Assembly (NCBI GenBank): GCA_032358255.1
Contig: JAULBX010015753.1
Location: 27,922 to 91,921, forward strand
Origin: Heterotrichella gracilis
Taxonomy: Eukaryota; Sar; Xanthophyceae; Tribonematales; Xanthonemataceae
Length of the DNA: 64,000 bases
Direction of reading: 5' to 3'
Part shown: one piece after another, positions 34,186 through 45,510 of the stretch
How the letters are laid out: each line of letters starts with the position of its first letter
Numbering within the stretch: position 1 is the first letter of the stretch
Translations under genes and position numbers: made by a program
The notes under the pieces: generated by a model
Told to the model about the DNA's origin: nothing
Database searches by the model: none
The model's input: the letters and a program-made list of their open reading frames with translations, nothing else

Positions 34186-35250
34186 GTGGACGGTGGGTGG
34201 CTACAGGGTGCAAGTAGGTGGTGGCGTGAAAGACAGGTGTTGCTAAGACCACCTGCACAGCACACTTGGTTCAAGGTGGCTGACGTGCTTGCAGTGGCGA
34301 AGTCATGCACTGTGGTGTACATGGCAGACACCTGCCAAGACACCCAGCCCCTCCTATGTGACAGGCACTTGACGCAGTTTCCAGAAGGTACACGTCATGT
34401 ATTATGGATGTTGCTTTGCAAGAAAGCCAAAGAACAGTGTGGTTGTTGCAGGTTGGTGTCAGTGTGTGTTGGCTGTTGTGCACGCACTGCTGTATGTGTA
34501 TACGTTGCTGTATGCATGCATATGTTTATTGCAACTGATAGGAGGATAGAGGTCGCTGTGTCATACTCCCTATGCCACACACACTGCAGACGTGTGAGTG
34601 GGGCTCACCTGAAGGTTAGCCCTTCACGATGTGATGGGACCCGGTTGCCAGATTACAGTCCTCTCCAATGAGGTATTGGCAATAACAGAGCAAACAAACC
34701 CAAGGTTCAACCACCCTGTTGCAGATTCTAAGCTTTTCCTCCCTAAGCATTCAAAAGTCAGTATCATACCACTGGTGCGCTGAGGCAATAAGCCTACTGC
34801 AGTCTCGAGTGCTCACTCCTTGACTTACAATACAATACCTCTCGTTGCCAGCACAAAACACACCAGGCCTGACTTCTCGGAGGGAGTTACATAAGTTTGG
34901 TTGCTGAGCACGTAACTAGATACTCTGAGCACGTAACTAGATACTCTACACTCATTACCCAGTCGCCCAGCGTCGTTGTCGTCAGGTTCCTCATGTATGC
35001 ATGCATGCATGCACGCATATAGCGTGCAGATTGCTGTACCAGTACGCCTCGTTTGCAAATAAACACCTCTGGTAGATCACTGTAGTTGAAAACACATCGT
35101 GACAGCTCCAGGTGACAGAATAATAGGACCACTTTCGTCCTTGTGGCGATAATTAGTGAGAGGGCCACACTCAGTGCACACCAGGGCCTAGCAACACCAC
35201 CTCACCTATACTCTTAACAGCACACAGCCAGCAACGCCATCCTTTGCGCA
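34186..35250. other. F7 leader and TMX1 upstream region
   Basis: Holds the divergent 5' regions of F7 (-) and the TMX1-like gene (+). The F7 leader intron is 34608-34253. A direct repeat GAGCACGTAACTAGATACTC occurs twice at about 34905-34945, and CATGCATGCATGCATGCACGC at about 34993-35014. No additional gene is supported. Confidence 0.5.
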
Positions 35251-38200
35251 ATGCCGTGGCTAACCGGGCTGCCACTCTCACTCTGCTGCCTATTCCTGCT
35301 TGCACGGCCCCACCATGGCGCAGTCTCCAGCCTGCAGACCAGCCAGGTTCAGGACAAAACAGGGGCTGGGCAGAGCGACGTGATCGTGCTTACTGATGAT
35401 AACTTCGACGAGTATACCAGGGAGGGGGTGTGGATGATCAACGTGTTCTCTCCAAGGCAAGTCCACAAGTGTTTGAGGGGTTTTCCCCACACCTGGCATG
35501 CGCCACACTGCACCCTTTGCCAGCGCCTGTTGCAGGCTCGGGTGGTGCTTGGCTGGGTAGCTTGTGCAATGCCAAGGAACACCATTGCGACCTAGTTCTA
35601 GCTCGGAAATACACAGCAAGTTCACACCCTTGGGCGGGGTTTATTCTCTGCATATGACAGCGTGCTTTGCCCTCCTGCACCCGCCACCCTCACCAACCAT
35701 GCCCAGGTGAATTTTCACAAAAGCCACAGTGAACAAACGCTCTGCTGCATGTGCCGTCTGTGCCTAACAGGTGCCCTCGACTCCTGGTCAGCGTTGCACC
35801 CCAACGCACGCTGCAGTGGGCTCACTCATGTTACATCCCGACTACTTGCGACACTTCGTTGGGATGGTCCGTCAGCTGACTGCACAGCCCACTCCTGATG
35901 GTTTCTAATAGTTAGAAATAGTGCTATCCACGTCAAGCTGCGAGACCCTTATCCTGACTGCTGCCCCCCTATGTTGCAGGTGCCCCCACTGCGTGGAGAT
36001 GGCTCCCGCTTGGGAGCAGCTGGCCACAAAGCTCAAGGGGCAGGTGTTCGTGGCAAAGGTGGGTGGGCAACCCTAGCAAAGGGTTGCGGTGGAACCTTCT
36101 GCAGGGTGTGGACCCTAGCCAAGGGTTGTGGTGAAAACCCAGCAGCAGGGGTTTGGAGAGGGTGCGTAAGGGTTGGTATCCAAACCCATATTCTAGAATT
36201 TTGTGAGTATTGACCTAGGGTCTACAGTAGGCTGTGCGTATTCTAGGCTGGATTTGCCATTTGGCCTAGGCCAAGGCCACTCAGCCGTTTTTACTGCACT
36301 GATTGCCCTAGCCCAGGTCATTCACCCTTCACTCACCTGCTCTGCCAATTGCCACATGCCTCCCCATGACCACCGCCCCCGCACCCACCCCGCATGCACA
36401 CACACCCGCAGGTGAACGGTCTAGCGGAGCGCGTCATCCCCGCTCGTTTTGGCGTTGAGTACTACCCCTCGGTGTACCACCTCAAGGAGGGGGTCACGCG
36501 TGCATATGAGGGGGCGCGCACGCTGGAAAGGGTGAGAGGAAACCCTGAATCCCTGCAGTAAACCCTAAAAAATGCTGGTGTACCACCTCAAGAAGGGTGT
36601 CACGTTTGCGTATGAGGGGGCGCACGCGCTGGAAAAGGTTCCGGAACCTCCAGGCCAAACCCTTCAAATTTGGTGGTATACCCTAGATTACTGGTGCTTT
36701 TATAATGTGAAGGGGGACGTGGCACGTGCATGTGTACATGTGCATAGCCCCATTGGATAGATGCACGAATGTACATCCGGGAGGTGCATCATAGATATGC
36801 CTGGGTGAATGCGCACCATTCAGCTCCACCACACGCCACATGAGCACGGCACTCCCACAATCGAGATGAGTCAATCGCCTGCCCAGTTTTTCACCTACCC
36901 CAAGCCGTCCACCGCCCGTCCACCCCATCACCACCGCCCCTTTCTTCACGCATGTGCCCCAAAAGTATTTGCCACTCCACCTCACTCACTGCCTCCTAAT
37001 TAAGCCCTCCACCCTTCCACCTCACTGCGCGTTCCCTGCCTCCCTCGTGTACCGTTTCCCCCTGCATACATCCTCCTATGCCTTCAGCGACTACATGCAG
37101 TTCAAAACTACATATCTTGCTCGATGTTACACCCTAATTAAGGGCCTAAGTGTTACCCCCCTGCTCCCCCAGATGTCCTCCTACGCCATCAGTGACTACA
37201 TCCACACCAAGCCGCAGCCGCTGCTCAAGAGCCCAAACACAATGCTGGGCAGGGCAATCGGGGTGGGGTACAGGTGGGCGGGGGGGGGGGGGGGTTCTGG
37301 GTTTTGTCACAGGACTTGACCCATCTCCAAGAATGGTTGGCAAGGGGTGGAGAGTGGGAGGTGCTGGGGAGGGTGGAGTCACTGGCAATGCTACCAGCAG
37401 CAGCCTGTTGAGCTGCCTCCCCCTGTGCCCCAGAGTGCATCGCTCAGAGCCTCCTTTCTGCTGCGGGCCTGTTTGTATGCCTGATATGCCTGTTGGTAAT
37501 GCACGCAGGCCTGCCTATATGCATCACGGACATTGTAATCTGCGTTACACGCGTGCCTTGCAATGTACATGGAATTACTTACGTGTATAGTATGTGCATA
37601 TGCACGCACACGAGCTGTGGCGCCTCGCTGCATAACTAACCTGCCCCGCTTCCCCACCCGCAGCCTCCCGTACCGCATGTGGCGTGGCTACGAATACCTG
37701 CACAAGGAGCAGCAGTGGTCGGAGCTGGCAATCGTGGGGGGCTTCTTTGGCTCACTGGTCATGATCGGTGCGCAGGAAACCCTAGCACCCTACACACCCT
37801 GAACCCTAATACCCTATAACCCTGTGTCTGTTGCGCATTTTTGGCTCAGAAGTCATGGTGGGTGCGCAGGGGAACCCTAAAATCCTACCAACCTGTGTGT
37901 GCTGGGGTTCGTTTGGTCACTACTGTAGTCATGGTCGGTGTGCAAGGGAGCTTGAAACCCTAAAACCCTTCATATCCTAAATCCTGTGTGCCATACCAAG
38001 TAGTGCTGGCTCCAGGGAAGGGATCCATAAGGATTGCTACCGTATTCAGATTGCGAGTCACTGTTGATCCCCCTGTGAAGGATTGCTATTCATCCATACA
38101 ATCACCCTACTTACGTATCCATAGTATATCCAATTGGTTTAAACCCCACCAACTCATGCAGTGCTTGTATTCCCCACCCCTCCCCCTCCCCTCCCCCACC

Positions 38201-38335
38201 CCTGTAGCAGTACCCATTGTGTGTACTCTTAGTGCTACCTCCGCCCCTGCAGGAATGACCTTCATCTGTGCACTTGATGCCTACTACTCCCGCAAGCCCA
38301 TCCCACACACAATCCACCACCACCACCATGAATGA
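35251..38335 (+). CDS. TMX1-like transmembrane thioredoxin-related protein (ER)
   Basis: A type I membrane thiol oxidoreductase of the PDI family. Six exons: 35251-35456, 35980-36058, 36412-36531, 37173-37273, 37664-37767, 38253-38335, giving 230 residues with matching phases. A signal peptide (LPLSLCCLFLLARPHHG) precedes a thioredoxin fold: VIVLTDDNFDEYTREGVWM, the active site SPRCPHCVEMAPAWEQL, and the cis-Pro loop GVEYYPSVYHLKEGV. RAYEGARTLERMSSYAISDY matches the TMX1 region after the cis-Pro. One transmembrane helix follows (SELAIVGGFFGSLVMIGMTF), then a short cytosolic tail ending in five His and Glu. The residue before CxxC is Arg rather than the usual Trp. Intron 1 uses a GC donor (AAG|GCAAGT) and splits the codon immediately before the active-site Cys. 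Length is close to TMX1 without its acidic tail. Confidence 0.9.
36577..36639 (+). repeat. copy of TMX1-like exon 3 end inside intron 3
   Basis: Resembles 36471-36533, displaced 106 bp, and keeps the reading frame (VYHLKKGVTFAYEGAHALEK) and a GT after the final AAG. Most of the copied exon end is conserved, with scattered substitutions. Confidence 0.88.
37071..37100 (+). repeat. copy of TMX1-like exon 4 start inside intron 3
   Basis: TCCTCCTATGCCTTCAGCGA and the following bases echo 37176-37205 (SSYAISDY codons), displaced 105 bp upstream of the true acceptor. Confidence 0.8.
37838..37948 (+). repeat. two copies of the TMX1-like exon 5 donor end in intron 5
   Basis: The exon 5 end and donor (TTTGGCTCACTGGTCATGAT then CGGTGCGCAGG, 37746-37776) recurs at 37838-37872 and again at 37911-37948, each followed by CCCTAA-rich sequence. 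The copies are progressively diverged. Confidence 0.8.
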
Positions 38336-39443
38336 TAGCGCACCAGGGGCAGGGGTTCAAATACCCCTACACAAGGGTTTTCCATGGGCGTCACCAGCGG
38401 GGGACTGTGCGGCGTTGCAAGAACCCCACGCAAGGGTTTGAAGAGTGTGTGCGTCTGTGCGTGGGGTGGGGGAGGGGTCGGGGGGGGCATGCAGTGGGGC
38501 ACGGTGCTGGGATTGAAGGGGGGCCTGCAGCGGCAGTGGCGGATGCCTGCAGCGGTGGTATTGTGTGGGGATGAATGGAACGGGGGCTGTCAGCTACGGG
38601 AGTGCAATGGCAAGGGAACATGCCCCGGCAGTGTGATGGCATTTTTGCTGGTCTGGGAAGCAGAAGGGGCTTGTGGCAGCACAGCACTGTATCGGATAGA
38701 GGAACTCTGGACGACAAATAATTGAACAGTGCATATTGAACCATGTTGGCTGCAGCTCAATGCGTCTTGTTGGTTGCTTGGTTGAGTGCCACCTGCTCAG
38801 CTTGGGCGGCGTCTTAGGCACTTGGCGGTGCTTGCATTTCCTCAGTTGTTGGGTGTCGACAGTGGGTTTGTCCTCCGCAGCTTCTCTACAGTCGACGCTG
38901 CAGACATTTAATTCCATTCGCAGCACTGGTTTCAACAATTTTGCCACACCACCACCACGCTCCCTACCCCGGAAATAAAACCCTTTGGAAAAGGTAGCCA
39001 GAATATTTTTTCCTTAAGCCATGGCACTGCACATGCATGTCACATGCCACAGGTGCACCACCAAGCACACATGTATATGCGTGGCAAAGGATCTGTGGCA
39101 AAAACGCACCTGTTGTCAGCCTGTTTACATGCGCAAGTGTATTTCGATAAGTAAGTAAGGGTAAAGACCAAAATGTATTCTTTTTTGTAACACCTTCAAA
39201 TCAGCTATTTTTTTACGTTTTGGACGTCTAAGGTTGGCCTTTAGAACAACCAGAAAGCACAACCCTGGTGTTCAACGACAGGTACAAAATGTATTACAAC
39301 AAGAATAGCAATAGCTCTACTGCGCAGCAATACGTCGTGTAGAAAACCTACAGTAGACTCCTGCCCACTTTGACTGCGATGCGACGACTGCAGCAGCACA
39401 CTGACACCGGTGACAAGCGCTGAGAAGAGAGAAAGTGTTTCCC
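38336..39443. other. intergenic region TMX1-like to RRM gene
   Basis: 3' flank of the TMX1-like gene and promoter side of the RRM gene. GC-rich with G runs at 38460-38530, AT-richer after 39160. No exon or RNA gene is supported. Confidence 0.5.
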
Positions 39444-42400
39444 ATGGCTGGCAAACAGGACCCCACCGACACCCTGTTCATGGGCAACCTGCCCGCCAAG
39501 GTCACCAAGCGGCTGCTGTACGAGGTCTGCTTCCAGGTAACGGCAGGGGGTGGAGGTGTTTTTTCTCCTTTCGTAGGGTATTTCTGCTTGGGAACGGGTG
39601 GGATGTTCCGGAATATACTGGGGTTCCTCCAGGTGCATGTGCCTTTTATATGCATGCATATGGGTGTCACATGCATGTAATGTTTATATGCACGCAATTC
39701 AGTATGGTGTGACTGTGCAGCATGTTTGCGTTATCTTACTATCCTTTTCTTTGCCACAACACAAGGTCGATGCTCAGTTCACGCTTAGGACCAATCGCAG
39801 CAACCATATCCCCCCCCCCCAAGTCATGGCAGCAACTGTTGAAGGTCCTCCAAAATCCTTTCTTTTCAATATAATGGCCAACCAGTAACGGCAAATGGTG
39901 TCCGCTCCTTCCATGAACCCCTTCCCACTCATCTCGACCCCTAAACCCTAAACCCCAAACCCTAAACATTTCACCCTAATACCCTTCATATGAGGGCTGA
40001 CACGCTCCCTCATCCTGCACCCCTTCCCATGCAGGCCGGCCCAGCAGCGCGTGTGAGTATCCCATGCACGCCGGCACCTTCCCTAAACCCTTAACATTAC
40101 ACCCTATACCCTTCCCACGCAGGCCGGCCCAGTAGCGCGTGTCAGCATCCCCAAGGATGGCGAGGGCGTGTCCAAGGGCTTTGGCTTTGTGCAGTTCCAT
40201 GACCTGGTGAGTGTGGAAACCCTACACCAGGGTTTGTATCTTGGGTGGACGGGACAGTTGAATAGGGGCAGAAGGCATTGGTAGGCCATGAGGAAGTCCT
40301 CGATCTGGCGCTCCATAGACAAACTTGATGGCCATCTAAAATGCCATGCATGTACACTATACTACAGTAACAGTGCTGAAGTTTGTGTGGTGTCACTAAA
40401 CGACAACCGCTGACCTTGAGTTGCCTGCCCAGGAATCCGCCAAGTACGCACATGCGCTGCTGAGCGACAACGTGCGACTGTTTGACCGCACCCTCAGGGT
40501 GGGCTACTCCAACCAGGGCAGGGGCGAGGCGCCAGGGGCGGATGACAGCGTGGTCAAGAGGAGGAAGAGCACTGGTGGTCAGGACCCCGCCCCTTCACCC
40601 TACGCTGGTACGCACGCTCCCCTGGCGATCGGGAAGGCTGGTCGACTGGTTGCAAGCATGGATACATTCTTGATTTTTACTCTGTACAGTGACTGGCACT
40701 GACTGGCCGGTCTCTTCCCTTTAACCCTAGCCAAGGGAGTACCAATACGTCCCTGAAACCTAGCAAGGGGTTACCGCCAGGCTGGTTTCCCCTCCCTGAA
40801 CCCCAGCCACTAGACCCTAAATCCTAAACATGCACCCTGAAACCCTGTGGCGAGGGTGTACCGACAAGGCACGTGTGATCCCCTCCCCCTGCGCGCAGGC
40901 CTCCATGCGCTGGCCAAGGGGGCCGCGTCAGGCGCTTCTGAGGGTGGGGGCGCCTCCACATTCACGCTTTCAAGGTGGCTGGACCAGCCCACTCCCCCTG
41001 CACCCCCCAGGTGAGCTCCGCACATGTCCACATGTATACAAGGGTGGGCCCTATCCCTGCACCATCGCATCACCTACTGCCGCACCAATTCATTTGGACC
41101 AGCCGACTCCCTCTGTTGCTACATCATCCATTCCACAGCCGAATTTGCGATAGTGCACATTACACCCATGTGAGCTCCCCATTTTGCACCATGTATGCAG
41201 AGGATGGGCCCTATCGCTGCACCCATGCATGGCCCACTACGGCATCCATTCAAGTGGACACACATACACATAATGGTTGATATACGAGATCGGGTAATTT
41301 ACAGGGTATACTGGTCTTCTCTGTATGAATAATTTACACACGGGGAATTTATGACGTCCATTCCAGCCTGACACATACCCTCATCTTACAATTCTTCGCA
41401 CCTCGGATCCCCCCCACACACCTGAACACCAGACATGGACAGACACCTCACATGTGCTTTGCACAATGCTGACAGGGCCCCTGAACGTTTGCACAAGGAT
41501 GGCCGAATTCCTAAAATTTTGCACATCGCTGGTCAGACCCTCGAAAATGTGCAAACTTGTGCAGGGACCCTTCGCCCCCCCCGGCACCCGACACCAACCC
41601 TTTGGCGGTGCCTCGCGAGCGGCGGGTACTCAAGGCGCGCAGGAACCGTCCGGATGGCTTTTCTTCGCGGCAAGGGGGTGAAAGCCCTTTCCCTGGTGAA
41701 AACCCTAACGAGGGTTTGCAGTCTCCTCAACCACAGCCCGCTTCCAACAGCGCCTTTGCGGTTAGTAGCCACACAGGAGGGGCCAGCCAGCCCCACCACC
41801 AGCCTCACCACCATGAGCCACCCAGTCATCACCACACCCACCAGCACGACCCACAGCCACAGCCACAGCCACCCCACCAGCACCAACACGACCCACAGCC
41901 GCATCAGCACCAGCACCACACGCTGCCCCCCCACCTGCAGCGCCAGGCGGCCAATGGCGGCGCGTCTCACGTGCCATCTGCTGGCGCACCACCACCACCA
42001 CCACCACCGGCGCTGCCGCCAGTCAGCCTACCACCCCCCCTTGGCGGCATGCAGCAACATGTGGCAGGTGGGGGCGCGCAAGACAGCATGCATCAGCACA
42101 TGCCAGGTGGCAGCGTGCTGCAGCAGTACATGCCAGGTGGCAGCCAACAGGAGCATAACATGTCAGGTGGTGGCGCACAGCATATGCCAGGTGGAGGCCC
42201 ACAGCAGCAGCACATGCCAGGTGGAGTTTTGCAAGGCAGCGGTGCGCACTGCAGCATGCAGCATCAACTGCCAGGTGGCGGTGCACAGCGACAATTGCCA
42301 CCTGGTTTGACGCAACAGCACATGCCAGGAGGGGGCGCACAGCAGCATGTGTCAGGTAACAGTCCACAGCAGCAAGTGCCACCTGGTTTACTACAACAGC

Positions 42401-43167
42401 ACATGGCAGGTGGCGGCCAGCAGCAACACATGCCAGGTGGCGGCATGCAGCAACACATGCCAGGTGGCAGCGCAGAGCAGCACATGCAAGGCGGCATGCA
42501 GCAGCAGCAGCAGCACATGTTGGGTGCTCAGCAGCAGATGCCAGGTGGCAACGCGCAGCACCACATGCAAGGTAGCGGCATGCAAGGTAGCGTGCAGCAT
42601 CACCACATGCCGGGTGGCGGGGCACAGCAGCACACGCTAGGGGGTGGCACACAGCAGCAAATGCCACCTGGGTTAACGCAGAAGCAGATGCCAGGTGGCG
42701 GCGCGCAGGTTGGCGGCGACGCACTGACCTACTCCCCCACCTATGCCGGGAACGCCAGGGGCTTCATGCCCGGGGCACAAGGGGGGTATATGAGTGGGTA
42801 TGGGGAGGGGGCGCAAGGGGGGAATGGGAGGGCGCCACAGGGGCAGTATGGCGGGCAGTTGGCGGACGGGCACCCTAGCCAAGGGTTTTCCACCACGGCG
42901 CAACTGCAGGGCGGGGGCGGGAACCCTGGGCAAGGGTTTTCCTCCGCGGCGCAGCTGCAGGGCGCGGGTTTGATGTCCCAGGGATGGGGCCATGGGGTTA
43001 GTAAAATACCGCTGAAAAGGTCAGAGAGTGACATGGATGCAGAGGAGCTTCCGCCTGGCCTTGGTGTGGGTAGCGGGGGGGGGAGTGGGGGGGGTCAAGG
43101 CTTGGGTGGTGGCGGGGGTGTGCCGGCTGGCATCTTGCCTGACATGCAGTACTGGCATCGGCAGTGA
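39444..43167 (+). CDS. RRM protein (RBM7/SF3B4-like RRM) with long His/Gln/MPGG-repeat tail
   Basis: Five exons: 39444-39536, 40123-40206, 40433-40607, 40899-41010, 41565-43167, giving 688 residues with matching phases. One N-terminal RRM occupies about residues 8-85: RNP2 is LFMGNL (TLFMGNLPAKVTKRLLYEVC) and RNP1 is KGFGFVQF. AGPVARVSIPKDGEG is the connecting stretch, resembling RBM7 and RRM1 of SF3B4, in which AGPV..V.IPKD is characteristic. The rest is disordered: a His/Pro/Gln block (PHHQPHHHEPPSHHHTHQHD), a Pro run, then roughly 25 units of QQHMPGGGA type, then Gly-rich segments, ending MQYWHRQ. An RNA-processing role (NEXT adaptor or spliceosome-related) is inference; the tail suggests a condensate-forming domain. 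Two in-frame HPSQGFSTTAQLQ and NPGQGFSSAAQLQ units derive from the AACCCT/AGGGTT dyad. Confidence 0.85.
40021..40063 (+). repeat. copy of RRM-gene exon 2 acceptor inside intron 1
   Basis: 40021-40063 matches 40109-40151 with about four differences, displaced 88 bp. It includes the acceptor (CATGCAG|GCCGGCCCAG) and the AGPVARV codons, so it is a potential decoy 3' splice site; a GTGAGT follows immediately. Confidence 0.9.
41011..41564 (+). repeat. decayed copies of exon 4 end and exon 5 start in intron 4
   Basis: After the exon 4 donor the segment GGACCAGCC(C/G)ACTCCC(C/T)CTG recurs at about 41096, and the intron start GTGAGCTCC…GGGCCCTAT recurs at about 41171-41215. Just before exon 5, TTTGCACA(A/T)(T/C)GCTG..CAG(G/A)(G/C)CC repeats at about 41458-41495 and 41519-41545. 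Confidence 0.7.
41840..42720 (+). repeat. coding tandem repeat, His/Gln then (QQHMPGGGA)n
   Basis: From about 42050 to 42710 the exon is an imperfect 24-30 bp tandem repeat built on CAGCAGCACATGCCAGGTGG. It encodes M/L-PGG spaced by 4-10 residues, about 25 times, with PPG-LTQ variants. The preceding 41790-42000 is CAC/CAG/CCA-rich (His, Gln, Pro). Confidence 0.92.
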
Positions 43168-44310
43168 GGGGGTTACGGTGGCGCTCCCCGTGGGGATGGG
43201 GTGGAGGAACCAGGCATGGTCTGGACATGAGTGAATGAACCACGTTCTTTCTGTGCAACTGGCAAAACCCCGTTTTAGAAGGCCGTAGGCCTGGGGAGCA
43301 ACATGCAATGCATGCTGCCTCTGTTGATAATAGGCTGTGCATTGGAACACTTTAAGGAGAGGCAGCAAACGATGCCAATTATCTGGAAGGGTGCCAACCA
43401 CACGCCGCGCCGCCGGTGCTTTTCCCTATGCGCATCACAACGGTTGGCAACTTGAAGCCAATAGATGAAGGCACGTCATGGGCAGTAGCGGACCGTGCAT
43501 GCAAACCGGGCCGCTGGTGTCACAATTTTGGGATCCGTTGACGCCCAGTGCGTGGTGTGCATGACCGCCATTTATTAACAGGAATTACGCCTTTTATGCC
43601 TTTTACCCTAACAATTTACCCTAAACCCTTACTGCCAGATGGGGGATGGCCAACCGTGTGGAGCCGCCTGCCGCTCAATGGGCCGCTTGCCAGGTCAGGT
43701 TTCGGAGATTGCGAGAATTTTTTACGGGAGGCGACGTGCCTCAGGAAACAGAGCTATAAAGGCAAGCTGAACATGCTCACATCCACCACAACTGATATCG
43801 CGGACCACTTGAGTGAACCAACCAACTGTTTTGCTGAACAAGCTTTGGAACCAAGTAAACCTTGTACACATCGGGAAAGAGACCATCAAGGTGTGTGCCC
43901 AAAGAACACCCATCTCAAGGGGAAAGCCCAGCGGTAGCCCTTGACGACATATTGCACTACCAGTTGCTTCCGGCAACCCTGACTATCACCGTCTACTACC
44001 TGGAGTCGCACCCAAGGCGTCGTCGTTCAGGTGAGGGGTGGGCGCATATGCATGTGTCACGTAACCGGAAGGAACCGTGTGCCGTTACGACCTGCTGTGC
44101 TTTGGGAAACCCACGTTGGCAAACTTGAACGGGATAATCTCAAGTCTCGCTGTCAAGCTGGTGCCCTAGCTGCTTGCAGGGTTCAACTGGGTTTGCATGC
44201 ACGGAATTTTGCCGCCATCTCGAGGTCCTGTCGGTAGTTGCACAGTAGTCGTAACCCTTTTTACAGCAGCCCACAACTTGCCTGAAAATGCCTGCCGTCC
44301 AGGTGTTAAG
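43168..44310. other. intergenic region RRM gene to USP gene
   Basis: No coding exon is supported. The 129-residue open frame at 43548-43937 has no recognisable domain. A possible 5' UTR splice acceptor (CCGTCCAG|GTG) lies just before the USP start at about 44301. Confidence 0.5.
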
Positions 44311-45510
44311 ATGAACGGAAGCGGAGCAACAACCGAAACCCAGACCCCAGTAATGAAGCAGCGCAACATCCTTGTCGCGGTGGATGACTCCGATGTAAGC
44401 CCACCCCTGCTCTTGGTCTCGGTGCTCTTGTTTGTGTGCCCAGTTGAGACGTCTTTGTACCGTTGGAATCACACCTCGTGTCTGTGTTTGCAGGCTTCTG
44501 AGAGGGCGTGTGACTGGGCTATCAAGAACCTGTACCGAGACGGTGAGCTAAAAATACCCTGCTGTGCAACCACTGTTTGTGTACTTGCCTTGATGGTCAG
44601 CGCCTGTGTTCAGCAGGCCACACTAGCTGCAGAATGTCGCAATATGAGTCACCCCCTGTTGCTGTCTGTGCGAGCGCACGTGTGGCCAGTGCCAGTGGAA
44701 GCCTGTAGTGGAAGCTTCTAGTCTAGAAGCCCTTGGCTGTGATATCAGTAGCAGCACCAGTACCAACTTACAGTGACACCTCTGCAGGCGATGAATTCCA
44801 CTTCTTCCACGTCATCCCCATCCCCATGCCTCAAGTGGTGGCCGGCTACACTGGCATCGAGGGCATCGTGACCGTTGACCCCGACCCAAAGGAAGACCAG
44901 CAGCATGTGCGTGCTTAGGCCTCCTTGTCTAGCAACTGCCGTGTGGGCAGACTCTGTCGCACTGTTTGGGTAACTTGTGCCTCGAGTTCTTCTGTCTGGG
45001 CCTGGCGTGGCTGTTCGGACCCACAGAAGAAGCAGGGCGATGCCAAGCACTCGCTTTCTTACACCACCCACGCAAGCCAGTCCACCCATATTGTCATCAG
45101 CTCACCCTCCTTTCCCCTGCTAGTCTCCTCTCACTCTACCACCATGGAGACTAGAATACTCCTATTATAGTCCCCCTGCTAGCACCTCCCCTCCCCCCTC
45201 CCAGTCTCCTCTCACCCCATCCCCCCCGCGCCCCCCCCTGTAGATCGAGGACGCCAAGCAGTTCCTGGCCAAGCGCTTTGTGCCCCTGGTGGAGGCTGCC
45301 GGCGTGCCCTTCAAGGTTGAGATCGTGCGCTTCCTGACCGACAACGACTCCATCGGGGAGGTCATCTGCAAGCGGGCGGAGGCCATCAACGCCGTGAGCG
45401 TGGTGATGGCCAGCCACAACAAGGGCGCCATCAAGGAGTTCTTCCTGGGCTCGGTCACCAAGTACGCCACCCACCACTGCAAGCAACCGGTGCTGGTGCT
45501 GAGGGGTTAG
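44311..45510 (+). CDS. universal stress protein (USP/UspA fold)
   Basis: Four exons: 44311-44394, 44494-44542, 44788-44906, 45244-45510, giving 172 residues with matching phases. The N-terminal strand KQRNILVAVDDSD carries the Asp that starts the USP nucleotide pocket. SERACDWAIKNLYRDGDEFH is the first helix and second strand (FHFFHVIPIPMP). IEDAKQFLAKRFVPLVEAAG and VEIVRFLTDNDSIGEVICKR follow. ASHNKGAIKEFFLGSVTKYA matches the G-x2-G-x9-G(S/T) ATP-binding motif of USPs only in part: the GS pair is present, but the preceding Gly pair is reduced to KGAI. It ends HHCKQPVLVLRG, as in most family members. It is a cytosolic stress-associated protein; whether it binds ATP is uncertain because of the changed Gly. 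Confidence 0.92.

Noticed and set aside
39930-39990. CCCTAAACCCTAAACCCCAAACCCTAAA as an internal telomere or chromosome end
   Set aside because: Only a few units, degenerate, and inside an intron of the RRM gene; single-copy genes continue on both sides.
41840-42720. Regular repeats considered as a CRISPR array
   Set aside because: The units are contiguous, in frame and coding, with no unique spacers; the context is a eukaryotic exon.
42023-42724. 233-residue Cys/His/Ala-rich open frame on the minus strand
   Set aside because: It is the antisense of the RRM-gene MPGG repeat; its regularity follows from the repeat and it overlaps a well-supported exon.
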